A stretch of DNA of 64,000 nt from Leguminivora glycinivorella (Eukaryota > Arthropoda > Insecta > Lepidoptera > Tortricidae), in contig NC_062979.1 of the NCBI RefSeq assembly GCF_023078275.1, forward strand, positions 23,913,848-23,977,847, given 5' to 3'. Below, piece after piece: positions 12,063-21,121 of the stretch (position 1 is its first letter; each line of letters starts with the position of its first letter). A program made the position numbers and the translations under genes. The notes beneath the pieces were generated by a model. The model was not told the origin of the DNA and did not search any database. It saw only the letters and a list, made by a program, of their open reading frames with translations.

Positions 12063-12600
12063 TTTTCCCCTCACTAGCTCGGAAACACGTGTTTTGTCCT
12101 TTAATACCAGCGGGTAAAAACGCATTATATCCACTAGTGGGTAAAGTAATTTGACCTTGAATAAAGTCAAATTAACTGCTTTAAAATTGATAAAAGTAGG
12201 TGAATCTAGTAATAAAGATGATGTACCATCTGTGGAACTACTGGAAGCAGTGATAAACGCATTTTTTGCGTTGTAGTTTCCTCGCTATAGTGAGGGGAAA
12301 AGTTTTGTGTTACACTCGGGTGCAAATGTATTTTTCCCCTCACTAGCTCGGAAACACGTGTTTTGTCCTTTAATACCAGCGGGTAAAAACGCATTTTATC
12401 CACTAGTGGGTAAAGTAATTTGACCTTGAATAAAGTCAAATTAACTGGTTTAAAATTGATAAAAGTAGGTGAATCTAGTAATATAGATGATGTACCATCT
12501 GTGGAACTACTTGAAGCAGTGATAAACGCATTTTTTGCGTTGTAGTTTCCTCGCTATTGTGAGGGGAAAAGTTTTGTGTTACACTCGGGTGCAAATGTAT
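12063..12600 (+). repeat. Tandem pair of 269-bp units
   Basis: Two units, 12063-12331 and 12332-12600, begin TTTTCCCCTCACTAGCTCGG and end CACTCGGGTGCAAATGTA. They differ at only a few positions. One unit of the same family is at 27660-27925 on the other strand. Matching short open frames on the minus strand of each unit are a repeat signature rather than a gene. Confidence 0.85.
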
Positions 12601-12775
12601 TTTACTTCTCGTGTGTTAAAAAACTCGCAAGTTCATGATTCTATTCTCGAACCACTCGCTTCGCTCGTGGTTCAACTATAGAATCCTTTCGCTTGCTCGT
12701 TTTTCAATTCCACACTCGGCGTTAAAATACAACTTTGCCCCCTTGTATAACAAATAACTAGTGTATGTTATTTAT
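12601..12775 (+). mobile_element. Terminal part of the 269-bp-unit element
   Basis: From CTCGTGTGTTAAAAAACTCG through GAACCACTCGCTTCGCTCG to TTTGCCCCCTTGTATAACAA. The inverted equivalent is 27505-27660, and related, more diverged sequence is at 27080-27290, 37380-37470 and 40578-40740, which ties these loci to one superfamily. Confidence 0.75.
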
Positions 12776-12835
12776 TTCGTCCTGTAGCATGTGACACGCC
12801 TTCAAAAGACATTGGTCGATTGCTTTATTTAAGTA

Positions 12836-13020
12836 CTAGCTTTTGCCCGCGGCTTCGCTCGCGTTAGAAAGAGACAAAAACTAGCCTATGTCACTCTCCA
12901 TCCCTTCAACTACCAACAACTCCTATTAACAACTTAAAAAATTCATCGCTCCGTTTTGCCGTGAAAGATGGACAAACAAACAGACACACACACTTTCCCA
13001 TTTATAATATTAGTATGGAT
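12836..13020 (+). mobile_element. CGCGGCTTCG short element, copy 1
   Basis: Starts ACTAGCTTTTGCCCGCGGC, contains GCCTATGTCACTCTCCATCC and CGTGAAAGATGGACAAAC, and ends CATTTATAATATTAGTATGG. Similar copies: 34491-34672 (minus), 40918-41165, 53372-53528, 46157-46295 (minus, partial), 50643-50722 (minus, partial), 59062-59400 (minus, interrupted). Short, non-coding and abundant. Confidence 0.8.
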
Positions 13021-13241
13021 GAAAATGCATGTGTTATAGGCTAATAATTTCTTCACGCTCTTCCGTCCCATGGGTGTCATAGGGTTACCTATCAAAAAGT
13101 CGAAAATTGTAATGTCGAATATTAGTAGCCCGAAAACGCTTCCCACTTTATTAATTGCCCTAAGTTTTGTTTGCCCGAAAGTACTTTTCCCCTATTATTA
13201 TTTTCCTCATACTTATTTCGCTGTAATTTTGTTTCACTTAT

Positions 13242-13459
13242 GATTCGAATCAACACTTATTAAAATGCTTAAGAATCATTTGACAACTACTTTTTGTCGC
13301 GTAAAGTTTTTAATCCGAAATATTATTTAGCCGCTATATCAAAACTTCGAAATTCGAATTAACACTTGTTAAAATTCCTAAGTATCATTTGACAGCTATT
13401 TTGTATGGCGTATAGTTTTATAATTCGAAATATTATTGAGCCGCTATATCAAAAGTTCA
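13242..13459 (+). repeat. Tandem pair, 109-bp period
   Basis: Two copies of a unit containing TTCGAATCAACACTT, CATTTGACAACTA and GCCGCTATATCAAAA, offset by 109 bp and about 80 percent alike by eye. Confidence 0.75.
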
Positions 13460-13544
13460 GTAAATCCTTAATTTTCTAACAAAAGTTTGTTGCCGACCCT
13501 CACGGTCGCAGTTCTTACTTGACTTAAGAATCCTTGCCATAAGG

Positions 13545-13800
13545 GTTTATGGCAAAGGTTTGTTTCTGTATGATCGCAGTTTTAACCTAACCTAACCCAC
13601 TTTTCTAGCACAAGTTTGTTTCTGTATGGTCGCAGTTCTAGCCTAACCTAACCCACTTTTCTAGCACAAGTTTGTTTCTGTATGGTCGCAGTTCTAACCT
13701 AACCTAACCCACTTTTATAGCACAAGTTTGTTTCTGTATGGTCGCAGTTCTAACCTAACCTAACCCACTTTTCTAGCAAATGTTTGTTTCCGTGACGTAA
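13545..13800 (+). repeat. 56-bp tandem array with CCTAACCTAACC in each unit
   Basis: TGTTTCTGTATGGTCGCAG recurs at 13561, 13617, 13673, 13729 and, altered, 13785, a strict 56-bp step. Each unit carries CCTAACCTAACCCACTTTT. The short CCTAA runs resemble the insect telomere repeat complement but never exceed about two units. Confidence 0.88.
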
Positions 13801-13839
13801 CCTAACCAATTTTTTTTGTATTTTTTTTACAATAATATT

Positions 13840-14085
13840 AGGGAACCATTTCGATGTCACGTTAGCATCGGATTTATGAAAAGGTGGTTAACGAAACGGT
13901 TGTCAAATGATAAGATTGGCAACCGTTCTTCTGGTTATTGAGTTTCTATAAAATGGTATTAGGGAAAATGGCATTTCGATGTTACGTAGCATGGGATTTA
14001 TAAAAAGGTGGTTAACAAATCGGTTGTCAAATGATAAAGTTGGCAACCGTTCTTCTGGATATTGAATTTCGGGAAAACGATAATG
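13840..14085 (+). repeat. Tandem pair, 125-bp period
   Basis: Two diverged copies of a unit with TTTCGATGTCACG, AAAGGTGGTTAACGAA and TGGCAACCGTTCTTCTGG, offset by 125 bp. Confidence 0.75.
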
Positions 14086-14319
14086 TGGGATAGCAAACTA
14101 GCGACATATTGAAAGTATGGTAAACAATGTATTTGGATTATAAAAATTCTGTCAACCGTTTTCGGACAAGTGATAATCGGACAAAGGATTTTCGAAACAT
14201 CGATAGGTTACCGTGTCATAGATGTCGATTCTGGGTTTTTGGTTCAGTGGTTTTGCGATGTGGGCGATGAGCTAGGTCTTGTCACTTCGATATCACAATT
14301 TCGGTTTCTTTCAACCTGG

Positions 14320-14443
14320 CAGGCATGTATGGTCGCGCGATAAATGATAAAACATCTGGCCGTCCCTATCGCACTTACAAATAGTGCGATAGGGATGGCC
14401 TGATGTTTTATCATTTATCTCGCGCGACCATGATTGCCTGCCT
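14320..14443. mobile_element. Hairpin MITE with GGCAGGCATGTATGGTCG ends
   Basis: The arms (about 55 bp) run from GGCAGGCA through CGCGCGATAAATGATAAAAC and CCCTATCGCAC and are repeated inverted around a loop of roughly 15 bases, with few mismatches. Confidence 0.8.
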
Positions 14444-14479
14444 GTTATTTGCTTAGAGTTGTGTGTGATGTGTTTCTGT

Positions 14480-15048
14480 TATCCCTCCACAGAGAACAGT
14501 TGGTCTGTGTATCCCTCACTAGGGACATAGTAGGGCTTTTAGAAGAATCTTCCACTTTTCACGATCCTGGGCGACTGTGCAGTTTCATGTGCTCTGCCTG
14601 CCCCTATTGGGAATACAGGCGTGAATTTATGTTTGTTTGAAAACAAGTATAAATACGAGCCTATCGTATTGTCTATACTTAAAGCTTAAAATTGACAAAA
14701 ATATACACGTATCATGAAACACGATATCTAATCTAGGTATACAGGATGACTTTATGTTATGTGTTAGTAATATTTTCGTTAAAATAAAATACATGGATTT
14801 GATGGATTACTATTAGAATAAAATATGAATAAAAGAAAGTAGGTATTTGAATAAACGTAAATGAATGTTTCTGGGACGACAAAGTTTCAGCAGTATATAT
14901 CCCTTGGTCTCGCCGAGTTTGATTTGAATCATTGAATCAAATGAATGTTCGAGAAGATTTGGGCTTTCTTCGCAATACTCCGTAGGGAATTATAGTAAGA
15001 ATTGGAATTATTATTAAATATAACGAACGAAAGTAGGCACTATAGGTA
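14480..15048. other. Diverged TATG-tail repeat, then unremarkable DNA
   Basis: 14480-14640 resembles the TATG-tail family (CATGTGCTCTGCCTGCCCC, GGAATACAGGCGTGA). An open frame here is an artefact. The rest to 15048 shows nothing. Confidence 0.5.
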
Positions 15049-15266
15049 CACATCTCGGACACTGGCGATCAAATATATGAAAGAGGCGCGTTCCTAGCAC
15101 ACAGTCTAAGCTCGTGTAGGTGAACGCGTACCGTACTTGTATGAGTGAGATATGACAGGTCGGCTGGTCGTGTTTTTGACAGGCGGTAACTGTGAGGTAA
15201 CCGAGAGGGGGTGGGCGGCACTTTCAGCGGGGAGCGGGAGTGTACGATAGTACTCTTTATTATAGT
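15049..15266 (+). mobile_element. GCGATCAAATAT-family repeat, good copy
   Basis: CACATCTCGGACACTGGCG, ATGAAAGAGGCGCGTTCC, GATATGACAGGTCGGCTGG, GGTAACCGAGAGGGGGTGG and GTACTCTTTATTATAG in order, uninterrupted. It serves as the intact reference for the split copy at 59452-60410. Confidence 0.75.
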
Positions 15267-15304
15267 GTGGCACTACTGTGCTTTGTGCTGTAAGTTCTTA
15301 CCTT

Positions 15305-15350
15305 TGACGACCGGCGGTCTAGCCTAGCGAGTAGTGACCCTGCCTGGTAT
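15305..15350 (+). mobile_element. SINE-B head fragment
   Basis: TGACGACCGGCGGTCTAGCC followed by TAGTGACCCTGCCTG matches the first 40 bases of SINE-B (24703). Confidence 0.65.
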
Positions 15351-15498
15351 AAAATAAAATCCACAGATAAAATCTTATACTACCTATTTTATTTATTTTT
15401 ATAACTTTAAACGAGAAATTTATGTATATTTGTTTATATACCGGCGATCTCGGAAACCGCTGTAACGATTTCGCTGAAATTTGTTATGTGGAGTTTTT

Positions 15499-15986
15499 TA
15501 GGGTTCCGTAGTCAACTAGGAACCCTTATAGTTTCGCCATGTCTGTCTGTCCGTCCGTCCGTCCGTCCGCGGATAATCTCAGTAACCGTTAGCACTAGAA
15601 AGCTGAAATTTAGTACCAATATGTATATCAATCACGCCAACAAAGTGCAAAAATAAAAAATGGAAAAAATGTTTTATTAGGGTACCCCCCTTACATGTAA
15701 AGTGGGGGCTGGTTTTTTTTTCATTCCAACCCCAACGTGTGATATATTGTTGGACAGGTATTTTAAAATGAATCGCTCCTAAAGGAAAAAAAAGTGCGTC
15801 CCCTCCCTCTAACTTTTGAACCATAATTGTTTAAAAATTATGAAAAAAATCAAAAAAGTAGAACTTTATAAAGACTTTCTAGGAAAATTGTTTTGAACTT
15901 GATAGGTTCAGTAGTTTTTGAGAAAAATACGGAAAACTACGGAACCCTACACTGAGCGTGGCCCGACACGCTCTTGGCCGGTTTTT
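15499..15986 (-). mobile_element. AGGGTTCCGTA-family element, copy 2
   Basis: Complete in both ends: starts AGGGTTCCGTAGTCAACTAG and ends GCTCTTGGCCGGTTTTT. It lies inverted to the copies at 3811 and 21122 and lacks part of the internal region present in those. Confidence 0.8.
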
Positions 15987-16089
15987 GGGGTGAGAAATCG
16001 ATCTAGCTTCAGTCTTAGGTTTTTCTTTCGCATTATTAAACGCAAAATACGATCGTTAATTTCGTCTTTACTCTCGCCGTACCTCGCTT

Positions 16090-16165
16090 CGTCGGCGTCT
16101 TAAGAGCGTGGGTCTAATAATCGAAGGATTCGCAGGTGTCGAGGGTTCGAATCCCGGCCAGGGTG
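16090..16165 (+). mobile_element. tRNA-like SINE head
   Basis: GTCTTAAGAGCGTGGGTCTAA resembles an A box and GAGGGTTCGAATCCCGGCC a B box, spaced as in a tRNA gene, but no proper stems close, so it is a SINE head. It runs directly into the MITE at 16166. Confidence 0.55.
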
Positions 16166-16310
16166 CCGAATGGCACAAACGCTCACGAAACGAAACGCTC
16201 GTAGATATCTATCTTTATCGCTCGTGCGTATTCGCGCGACAGAGCCTGACTACCTTTCGCGGCGTTTTGTTTTCGTTTCGCGCCGCAGAAATGCCATTCG
16301 GCTACGGCAC
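16166..16310. mobile_element. GCCGAATGGC-family MITE, copy 1
   Basis: Inverted ends GCCGAATGGCAC and GCCATTCGGCTAC enclose ACGAAACGCTCGTAGATAT and GAGCCTGACTACCTTTCGC blocks. Related copies or halves: 18700-18800, 25170-25300, 39719-39877, 45800-46025, 50815-50955, 61790-62120. Confidence 0.75.
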
Positions 16311-16695
16311 CAGAAAAAGTTTTTGTTTTTTTTACGTTTTTTTCATATCTAAAGAGACAATATAATAAAATTTAAATCCGTGCGAAGCTCGGTCGCCAAA
16401 GTACTATAACTTTGAACAAGCGAAGTATCTAATCTACAGCACCTGTTTAAAATTACTATGTATTTAATAATTGTAAAGTGTGTGAACCGCCTAGTGGGCC
16501 GAAGGTCGCCACACCCTCGAGTTGAGTGTAATTACGCTGCCGAGCCCTTGCGTGGGTGTTTTAGCGTGAAACGGCCGAGTCCACAAACATCTTAACAAGC
16601 CAACATGCCAAAAATATATACACATCTCTCAGATCGTGCGACGTCATGTATCACCATAATTCGCTTGCCCTTATCCCAATTACTTGAGGTCGGCG
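16311..16695. other. No recognised feature
   Basis: Mixed sequence between repeats with no coding signal. Confidence 0.45.
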
Positions 16696-16888
16696 CAGAT
16701 ACAAGTGCGGAAAAAAGGAGGTTAGAAATCAGTGGCGATAAATTAAAACACGACCGAAGGGAACGATAATAAAAAGCACCATCTGTACTGAAAATACTTT
16801 TCAATGGTGATGGTGGCTTCGAAAAGGAAATTCGTCGTCTTAATTTATCGTCACTCGTTCTGAACTTCCTTTCCGCACTTGTGTCGTA
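16696..16888. mobile_element. MITE with ACAAGTGCGGAAA ends
   Basis: Arms with ACAAGTGCGGAAAAAAGGAG and GGCGATAAATTAA are inverted at 16830-16888. Single arms recur at 43043-43100 and 56270-56335. Confidence 0.65.
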
Positions 16889-16955
16889 ATTTATTATTAC
16901 AAGGTGATAAACAACAACTTCCCTCCCTTTCGGCATTTACCTCTACTAATTATGT

Positions 16956-17586
16956 ACAGTCAACCAATTGAAACCCTAGGCCTAGGGTTGCAAAAAACGG
17001 TTTTTTTTTTGGCTTAAAAAAACATGAAAAAAAACCGTGAAAAAAAAACAGTTTTTTTTCTGGAGTATATTTTTTTTTCTAAAGTACGAAATCTCAAAAT
17101 TTGCAAAGTATTTAGTTAATACTTTTATACGTTTTTTTAGACTTAATGTTAACTATTAAACGAATTTAATCAAATAACTTTAATTTCTGGTCTTATAAAA
17201 GTAACATTTACGAAATCTGTAGTTGGTAGTTATCACTATTTACTGTTGGAAACACCACCGCCTCTCCACGCTACACGCAGCATCGGGAATTCCCCAATAT
17301 TAAACGTTTGTATACTGAATGTTAATTGAATTAAAATGTACGTTATTGTTATTGAAACACGTTACAACTGACGAAAAACCGTTATTGTCGTATTATTTGT
17401 TCATCTGAAAATTCACAATTCTGAAAAAAAAACATTTGGTTTTTTTTCTATTTACAACCGCTAGGCCACTGTAGAACTATGTCATAGTGACGTTATAAAT
17501 GAGATGTGGTGTTGTAAGATATCTCTTACTGCTTGTCATTATGACATGGTTGTAGAGTGGCCTAGGGTTCCAATTGGTTGACTGTA
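16956..17586. mobile_element. MITE with CAGTCAACCAATTG ends, split by an inner insertion
   Basis: Outer inverted ends: TACAGTCAACCAATTG at the left, CAATTGGTTGACTGTA at the right. Between them a poly-A/T-rich insert begins AGGGTTGCAAAAAACGG and ends TTTACAACCG (about 16985-17462). The bases beside it, CTAGGCCT and CTAGGCCA, look like an 8-bp target duplication with one mismatch, which would fit a hAT-type insertion. Confidence 0.65.
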
Positions 17587-17804
17587 CTTATTATAAACGT
17601 TAACAATACGAGAATAGTTCAGCCGGCCGTACGCCATCATTGTTGTAATTAAATTCACGTTCCTTGTCATGCTTTAAATACTTACATAATTAATTATATC
17701 TAACACATTTCGCAAATTCCCAGCAATAAAATTTCCGAAATTTTCTTTAAAATACACACCGAAAATATTTTGAAAAGATGTTAATAATCAAAATCCCCCC
17801 CTTT

Positions 17805-18063
17805 TAAAGCCTCCGCCACACAAAGCGTTTTGATAGCGTAGCGTTAGCGGAGCGCAATGATAGCGGTGCGCCGGCGGAACGCTGGCGTTTCCACTCGCAA
17901 TCCGCGCGCATTCCGCTCGCAATCCGCGCTCGTTAGTTCCCGCCGGCGTCCGCTGGGCGCAACGCCAGCGTTCGTCCGACGCACCGCTATCAATGCGCTC
18001 CGCTGACGCTCTGCTAACGCTCCGCCTACGCTCTCAAAAGGCGCATGTGTGGCCGAGCTTTAA
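17805..18063. mobile_element. GC-rich foldback MITE
   Basis: Arms of about 120 bp contain GATAGCGTAGCGTTAGCGGA, GATAGCGGTGCG and AACGCTGGCGTT and are repeated inverted around GCGCGCATTCCGCTCGC. Its base composition contrasts with its AT-rich flanks. Confidence 0.75.
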
Positions 18064-18324
18064 ATGAGCCTTAATACTTGCTTAATATGTACTTACCTAC
18101 TGCTACCAATTATGTACGATACGAATATGTTTTGGCAGTGCCATAGTTCAGCCGGCCAAGTCCACGAGGCTCGAGCGAGCCAAATGGCTGCTGGCAACGC
18201 GGGCAGGAGCCTCGCCAGATAGATGATCGCTTAGCCTCTTCGAGCCCGGTGTGCTTTTAAAAGAACAATATGAAATCGACACTAGAACGCTAATGGATAA
18301 ATCAGAAATGCAAACATTATTTGA

Positions 18325-18366
18325 CGACCGGTCTGGCGCAGTCAGTAGTGACCCTGCCTGCTAAGC
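18325..18366 (+). mobile_element. SINE-B head fragment
   Basis: TGACGACCGGTCTGGCGCAG then TAGTGACCCTGCCTGCTAAG, matching the start of SINE-B and broken where the palindrome begins. Confidence 0.7.
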
Positions 18367-18373
18367 TGCGGTC

Positions 18374-18694
18374 CTGCAGGGTTAGCACATGATTGCCTCG
18401 AGAGTATGTCGCCGCGAGATAGACTACCCGTCCTTATGTCATTAATACAGTTAGAAGAAGACGTGTCATCTATCTCGCGGCGACATACTCTCGCGGCCAT
18501 CATGTGCTAGGCCTACTGGCGTCGCAGAAATGCCATTCGGCTAGCAGACCAGTAGGCCTAGCACATGATGGCCGCGAGAGTATGTCGCCGCGAGATAGAT
18601 GACACGTCTTCTTCTAACTGTATTAATGACATAAGGACGGGTAGTCTATCTCGCGGCGACATACTCTCGAGGCAATCATGTGCTAACCCTGCAG
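18374..18694. repeat. Perfect 146-bp inverted duplication, each arm a hairpin MITE
   Basis: Arm 1 (18374-18519) and arm 2 (18549-18694) are exact reverse complements over 146 bases, from CTGCAGGGTTAGCACATG to GCTAGGCCTACTGG. Each arm is itself a short MITE with inverted ends TAGCACATGATTGCC / GGCCATCATGTGCTA and GTATGTCGCCGCGAGATAG inside. The 29-bp spacer contains GAAATGCCATTCGGCTA, an end of the GCCGAATGGC MITE family. Confidence 0.95.
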
Positions 18695-18699
18695 ACGCC

Positions 18700-18800
18700 G
18701 ATCGAAAGGCGCCAATATGCAAGAGCGATAGAGATAGATATCTACGAGCGTTTCGTTTCGCGAGCGTTTCGTGAGCGCTTGTGCCATTCGGCTACGTACC
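18700..18800. mobile_element. GCCGAATGGC-family MITE, right half
   Basis: GCAAGAGCGATAGAGATAG, ATCTACGAGCGTTTCG and TGCCATTCGGCTACGTACC. The left end is missing, probably cut off by the palindrome event. Confidence 0.65.
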
Positions 18801-18839
18801 TTGGGTTCGAATCTAGATGTAGATGTAGTGTAGGGACGC

Positions 18840-19010
18840 CCGGCCGGATACAGGCGGGCTGTCGATCGCTGATGCGTTCATTCAGCCCAGTTCCCTGGAG
18901 TTGGAGCTGCAGGTTACTGTCCCGGCTGCCCTCCCACACTTCTCTCCTCAAATCTTCTTGTTTTCCTGCAGAACAGAAGGACATCTTTAAGTTCGACATC
19001 CTTGAGTTCA
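18840..19010 (-). mobile_element. Unknown repeat, intact form
   Basis: GGCGGGCTGTCGAT through CCCTGGAGTTGGAGCTGCAG to TTTTCCTGCAGAACAGA. The same sequence at 39684-39975 is interrupted by a GCCGAATGGC MITE. On the minus strand both copies can encode LQLQLQGT near SAGK, so it may derive from a transposon coding region. Confidence 0.55.
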
Positions 19011-19059
19011 TCTTCTCTCAAACTGTCTCTACCGAATGTATCATATCGAGGTGCCGCAT

Positions 19060-19235
19060 AGGTACATGGGTTCGAATCTAAGGGCATTTATTTGTGTGTT
19101 GTGCACAGATATTTGCTCCTGAGTTATTTTCTATATAAAGAAGTATTTGTATATTATGTAGATCGCTGAATACCCACAACACAAGCCTTCTTGAGCTTCC
19201 CATAGGACTCAATTGTGTAAGACTGTCCTATAATA
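19060..19235 (+). mobile_element. SINE-B-like tail
   Basis: CATGGGTTCGAATCTAAGGG is a B box, followed by ATTTATTTGTGTGTTGTGCA and a tail parallel to SINE-B but ending CCTATAATATT. The head is missing. Confidence 0.6.
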
Positions 19236-19371
19236 TTAGTTTAATAATTTGCAAGGTTAGAATACCTACGCTACGATACGAAGTTTACGAAAAACTAAAT
19301 GATTCTTCTTGGGTCAAAGGTTCAGTGATAAGGATGATAGGCGACATATATTCACTCTTTGTTTTTAGTGC

Positions 19372-19500
19372 GTTTTGACATTATCCGACTCGATATCGGA
19401 TGTAGTACCGATATCCCATACATTCAAGCCGCCATCATTGATTTTTACTTTTGAAATCCTTCCGACATCCGATATCGGATCGGATAATGAAAACGCACTT
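19372..19500. mobile_element. TTTTCACATTATCCG-family MITE, copy 2
   Basis: Flanked by AGTGCG/CGCACT. Ends TTTTGACATTATCCGACTC and GATCGGATAATGAAAACGC. Core differs from the 10.3-kb copy. Confidence 0.75.
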
Positions 19501-19540
19501 AAAGATACCGAGGTCATATATTTCAGGAAACACCGAAGGT

Positions 19541-19873
19541 GGGAGCGCTGGTAGCCTAGCGGTAAGTGCGTACGACTTTCGTTCCGGAGGTCGCGGGTTC
19601 GAACCCCGGCTCGCGCCAATGAGTTTTTCGGAACTTATGTGCGAAATGTCATTTGATATTTGCCAGTCGCTTTTCGGTGAAGGAAAACATCGTGAGGAAA
19701 CCGGACTAATTCCAATAAGGTCTAGTTATCCTTCGGGTTGGAAGGTCAGATAGCAGTCGCTTTCGTAAAACTAGTGCCTATGCCAAATCTTGGGATTAGT
19801 TGTCAAAGCGGACCCCAGACTCCCATGAGCCGTGGCAAATGCCGGGATAACGCAAGGAGGATGACGATGACCG
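19541..19873 (+). mobile_element. SINE-A, copy 1
   Basis: Full-length tRNA-derived SINE of about 330 bp. A box TGGTAGCCTAGCGGTAAG and B box GGGTTCGAACCCCGG form the head. The body runs AGTTTTTCGGAACTTATG, CCAGTCGCTTTTCGGTGAAG, GAGGAAACCGGACTAATTCC, CCATGAGCCGTGGCAAATGC and ends AACGCAAGGAGGATGACGA. It is transcribed by RNA polymerase III in known SINEs and moved by a partner LINE. Confidence 0.88.
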
Positions 19874-19943
19874 ATGGTGGGAGCGCATTTCATTCCTGCC
19901 ATCACTTTTGTCATTCAATTGAGACATACGGTTAGTTCACTGT

Positions 19944-20152
19944 TAGGCACTGGTCCCACCGCGAGCTAGTAAGCTATGAGCTATCGGCTATAAAAACGAA
20001 CAAAAGATAAGCACTCCCGTGTAAATAAAAGAGACACGGCGATGTTACTCGCCCAGCGGTGAGCTATCAAAATCGCCGTGTCTCTTTTATTTGCACGGGA
20101 GTGCTTATATTTTGTTCGTTTTTCTCATAGCTCGCAGTGGGACCAGTGCCTT
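19944..20152. mobile_element. MITE with AGGCACTGGTCCCACC ends, copy 1
   Basis: Inverted ends GGCACTGGTCCCACCGCGAG and complement. Arms continue with GAACAAAAGATAAGCACTCC and AATAAAAGAGACACGGCGAT around a short loop. A second, heavily nested copy is at 33215-34146. Confidence 0.85.
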
Positions 20153-20454
20153 ACTGCTAGTCTCCATTCTATACATATCGTAATTTGCCTGTGTGAAGTA
20201 AATATAACATGCACCAATTAGAGAGAAAGCTTGAATTAGCGTAATTGAGGCGCGGCCGATGACGAAACGGTCGCGAGGCATGCGTGCCCTACCGAATATT
20301 GAGAGGAAAGGTGACACCATGTCTCCATTTCCCATTTTCCTCTGGCGATATTGATGCAAGAGAGCAAAGTTGATATTTGCATCGAGTGACTTTGAGCCCC
20401 GAAGAAGCGAAAGATTCTATAATAGGACCACGAGCGTGTCGAGTGGTTCTAATT
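20153..20454. other. No recognised feature
   Basis: Mixed sequence. GGACCACGAGCGTGTCGAG near 20.43 kb resembles parts of other repeats but was not resolved. Confidence 0.4.
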
Positions 20455-20474
20455 TAGAATCTTAATTGAGCGTA

Positions 20475-20804
20475 TAGTCATCATCCTCCTTGCGTTATCC
20501 CGGCATTTGCCACGGCTCATGGGAGCCTGGGGTCCGCTTTGACAAACTAATCCCAAGATTTAGCGTAGGCACTAGTTTTACGAAAGCGACTGCCATCTGA
20601 CCTTCCACGCCGAAGGGTAACTAGACCTTATTGGAATTAGTCCGGTTTCCTCACGATGTTTTCCTTCACCGAAAAGCGACTGGCAAATATCAAATGACAT
20701 TTCGCACATAAGTTCCGAAAAACTCATTGGTGCGAGCCGGGGTTCGAACCCGCGACCTCCAGAACGAAAGTCGCACGCACTTACGTCTAGGTTACCAGCG
20801 CTTC
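20475..20804 (-). mobile_element. SINE-A, copy 2, with target-site duplication
   Basis: Complete reverse-strand copy of SINE-A, from GTCATCATCCTCCTTGCG to GGTTACCAGCGCTTC. It is bounded by TAGAATCTTAATTGAGCGTA (20455-20474) and TAGAATCTTGAGCGTA (20805-20820), a target-site duplication with a four-base difference. That shows it arrived by retroposition as a unit. Confidence 0.9.
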
Positions 20805-20959
20805 TAGAATCTTGAGCGTAGTGTGAGACTCAAAAGTTACAAAAAGTAAACAACAGTCTCGTGTCGCAGAAATAATTATTTTACGCACTAACTAATAAAC
20901 TAACTATACTAACCACTACGTTTTAACTATTTTTATTTACGGGTTAAACATTTCATCCA

Positions 20960-21065
20960 CCCCTTTCCACTCTTAGGTGTCGTAGAAGGCACGTTTAGAG
21001 CAGTTATCATGTGCTCTGCCAACCACTTTTGGGAATATAAACGGGATAGTTCATATATGTATTAA
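20960..21065 (+). mobile_element. Diverged TATG-tail repeat
   Basis: CATGTGCTCTGCCAACCAC and GGGAATATAAACGGGATAG correspond to the family seen at 5570. Confidence 0.45.
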
Positions 21066-21121
21066 TCGTAAATTAAAATTAGGATACACTTATACATACC
21101 TTTTAGATTGGCATTGTATAT

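Noticed and set aside
11922..12439. Repeated small open frame with LYPLVDKMRFYPLVLKDK on the minus strand
   Set aside because: It recurs only because the 269-bp unit is repeated (also at 27.8 kb). No start context, no conservation beyond DNA identity, and embedded in a mobile element.
13545..13800. Regular 56-bp repeats as a CRISPR-like array
   Set aside because: The whole unit is repeated, with no unique spacers, and the DNA is from an animal nuclear genome.
19541..19625. Intact tRNA gene at the SINE-A head (and similar heads at 24703, 53680)
   Set aside because: A and B boxes are present but stems are imperfect, and each head is followed by the same long SINE body in several copies.
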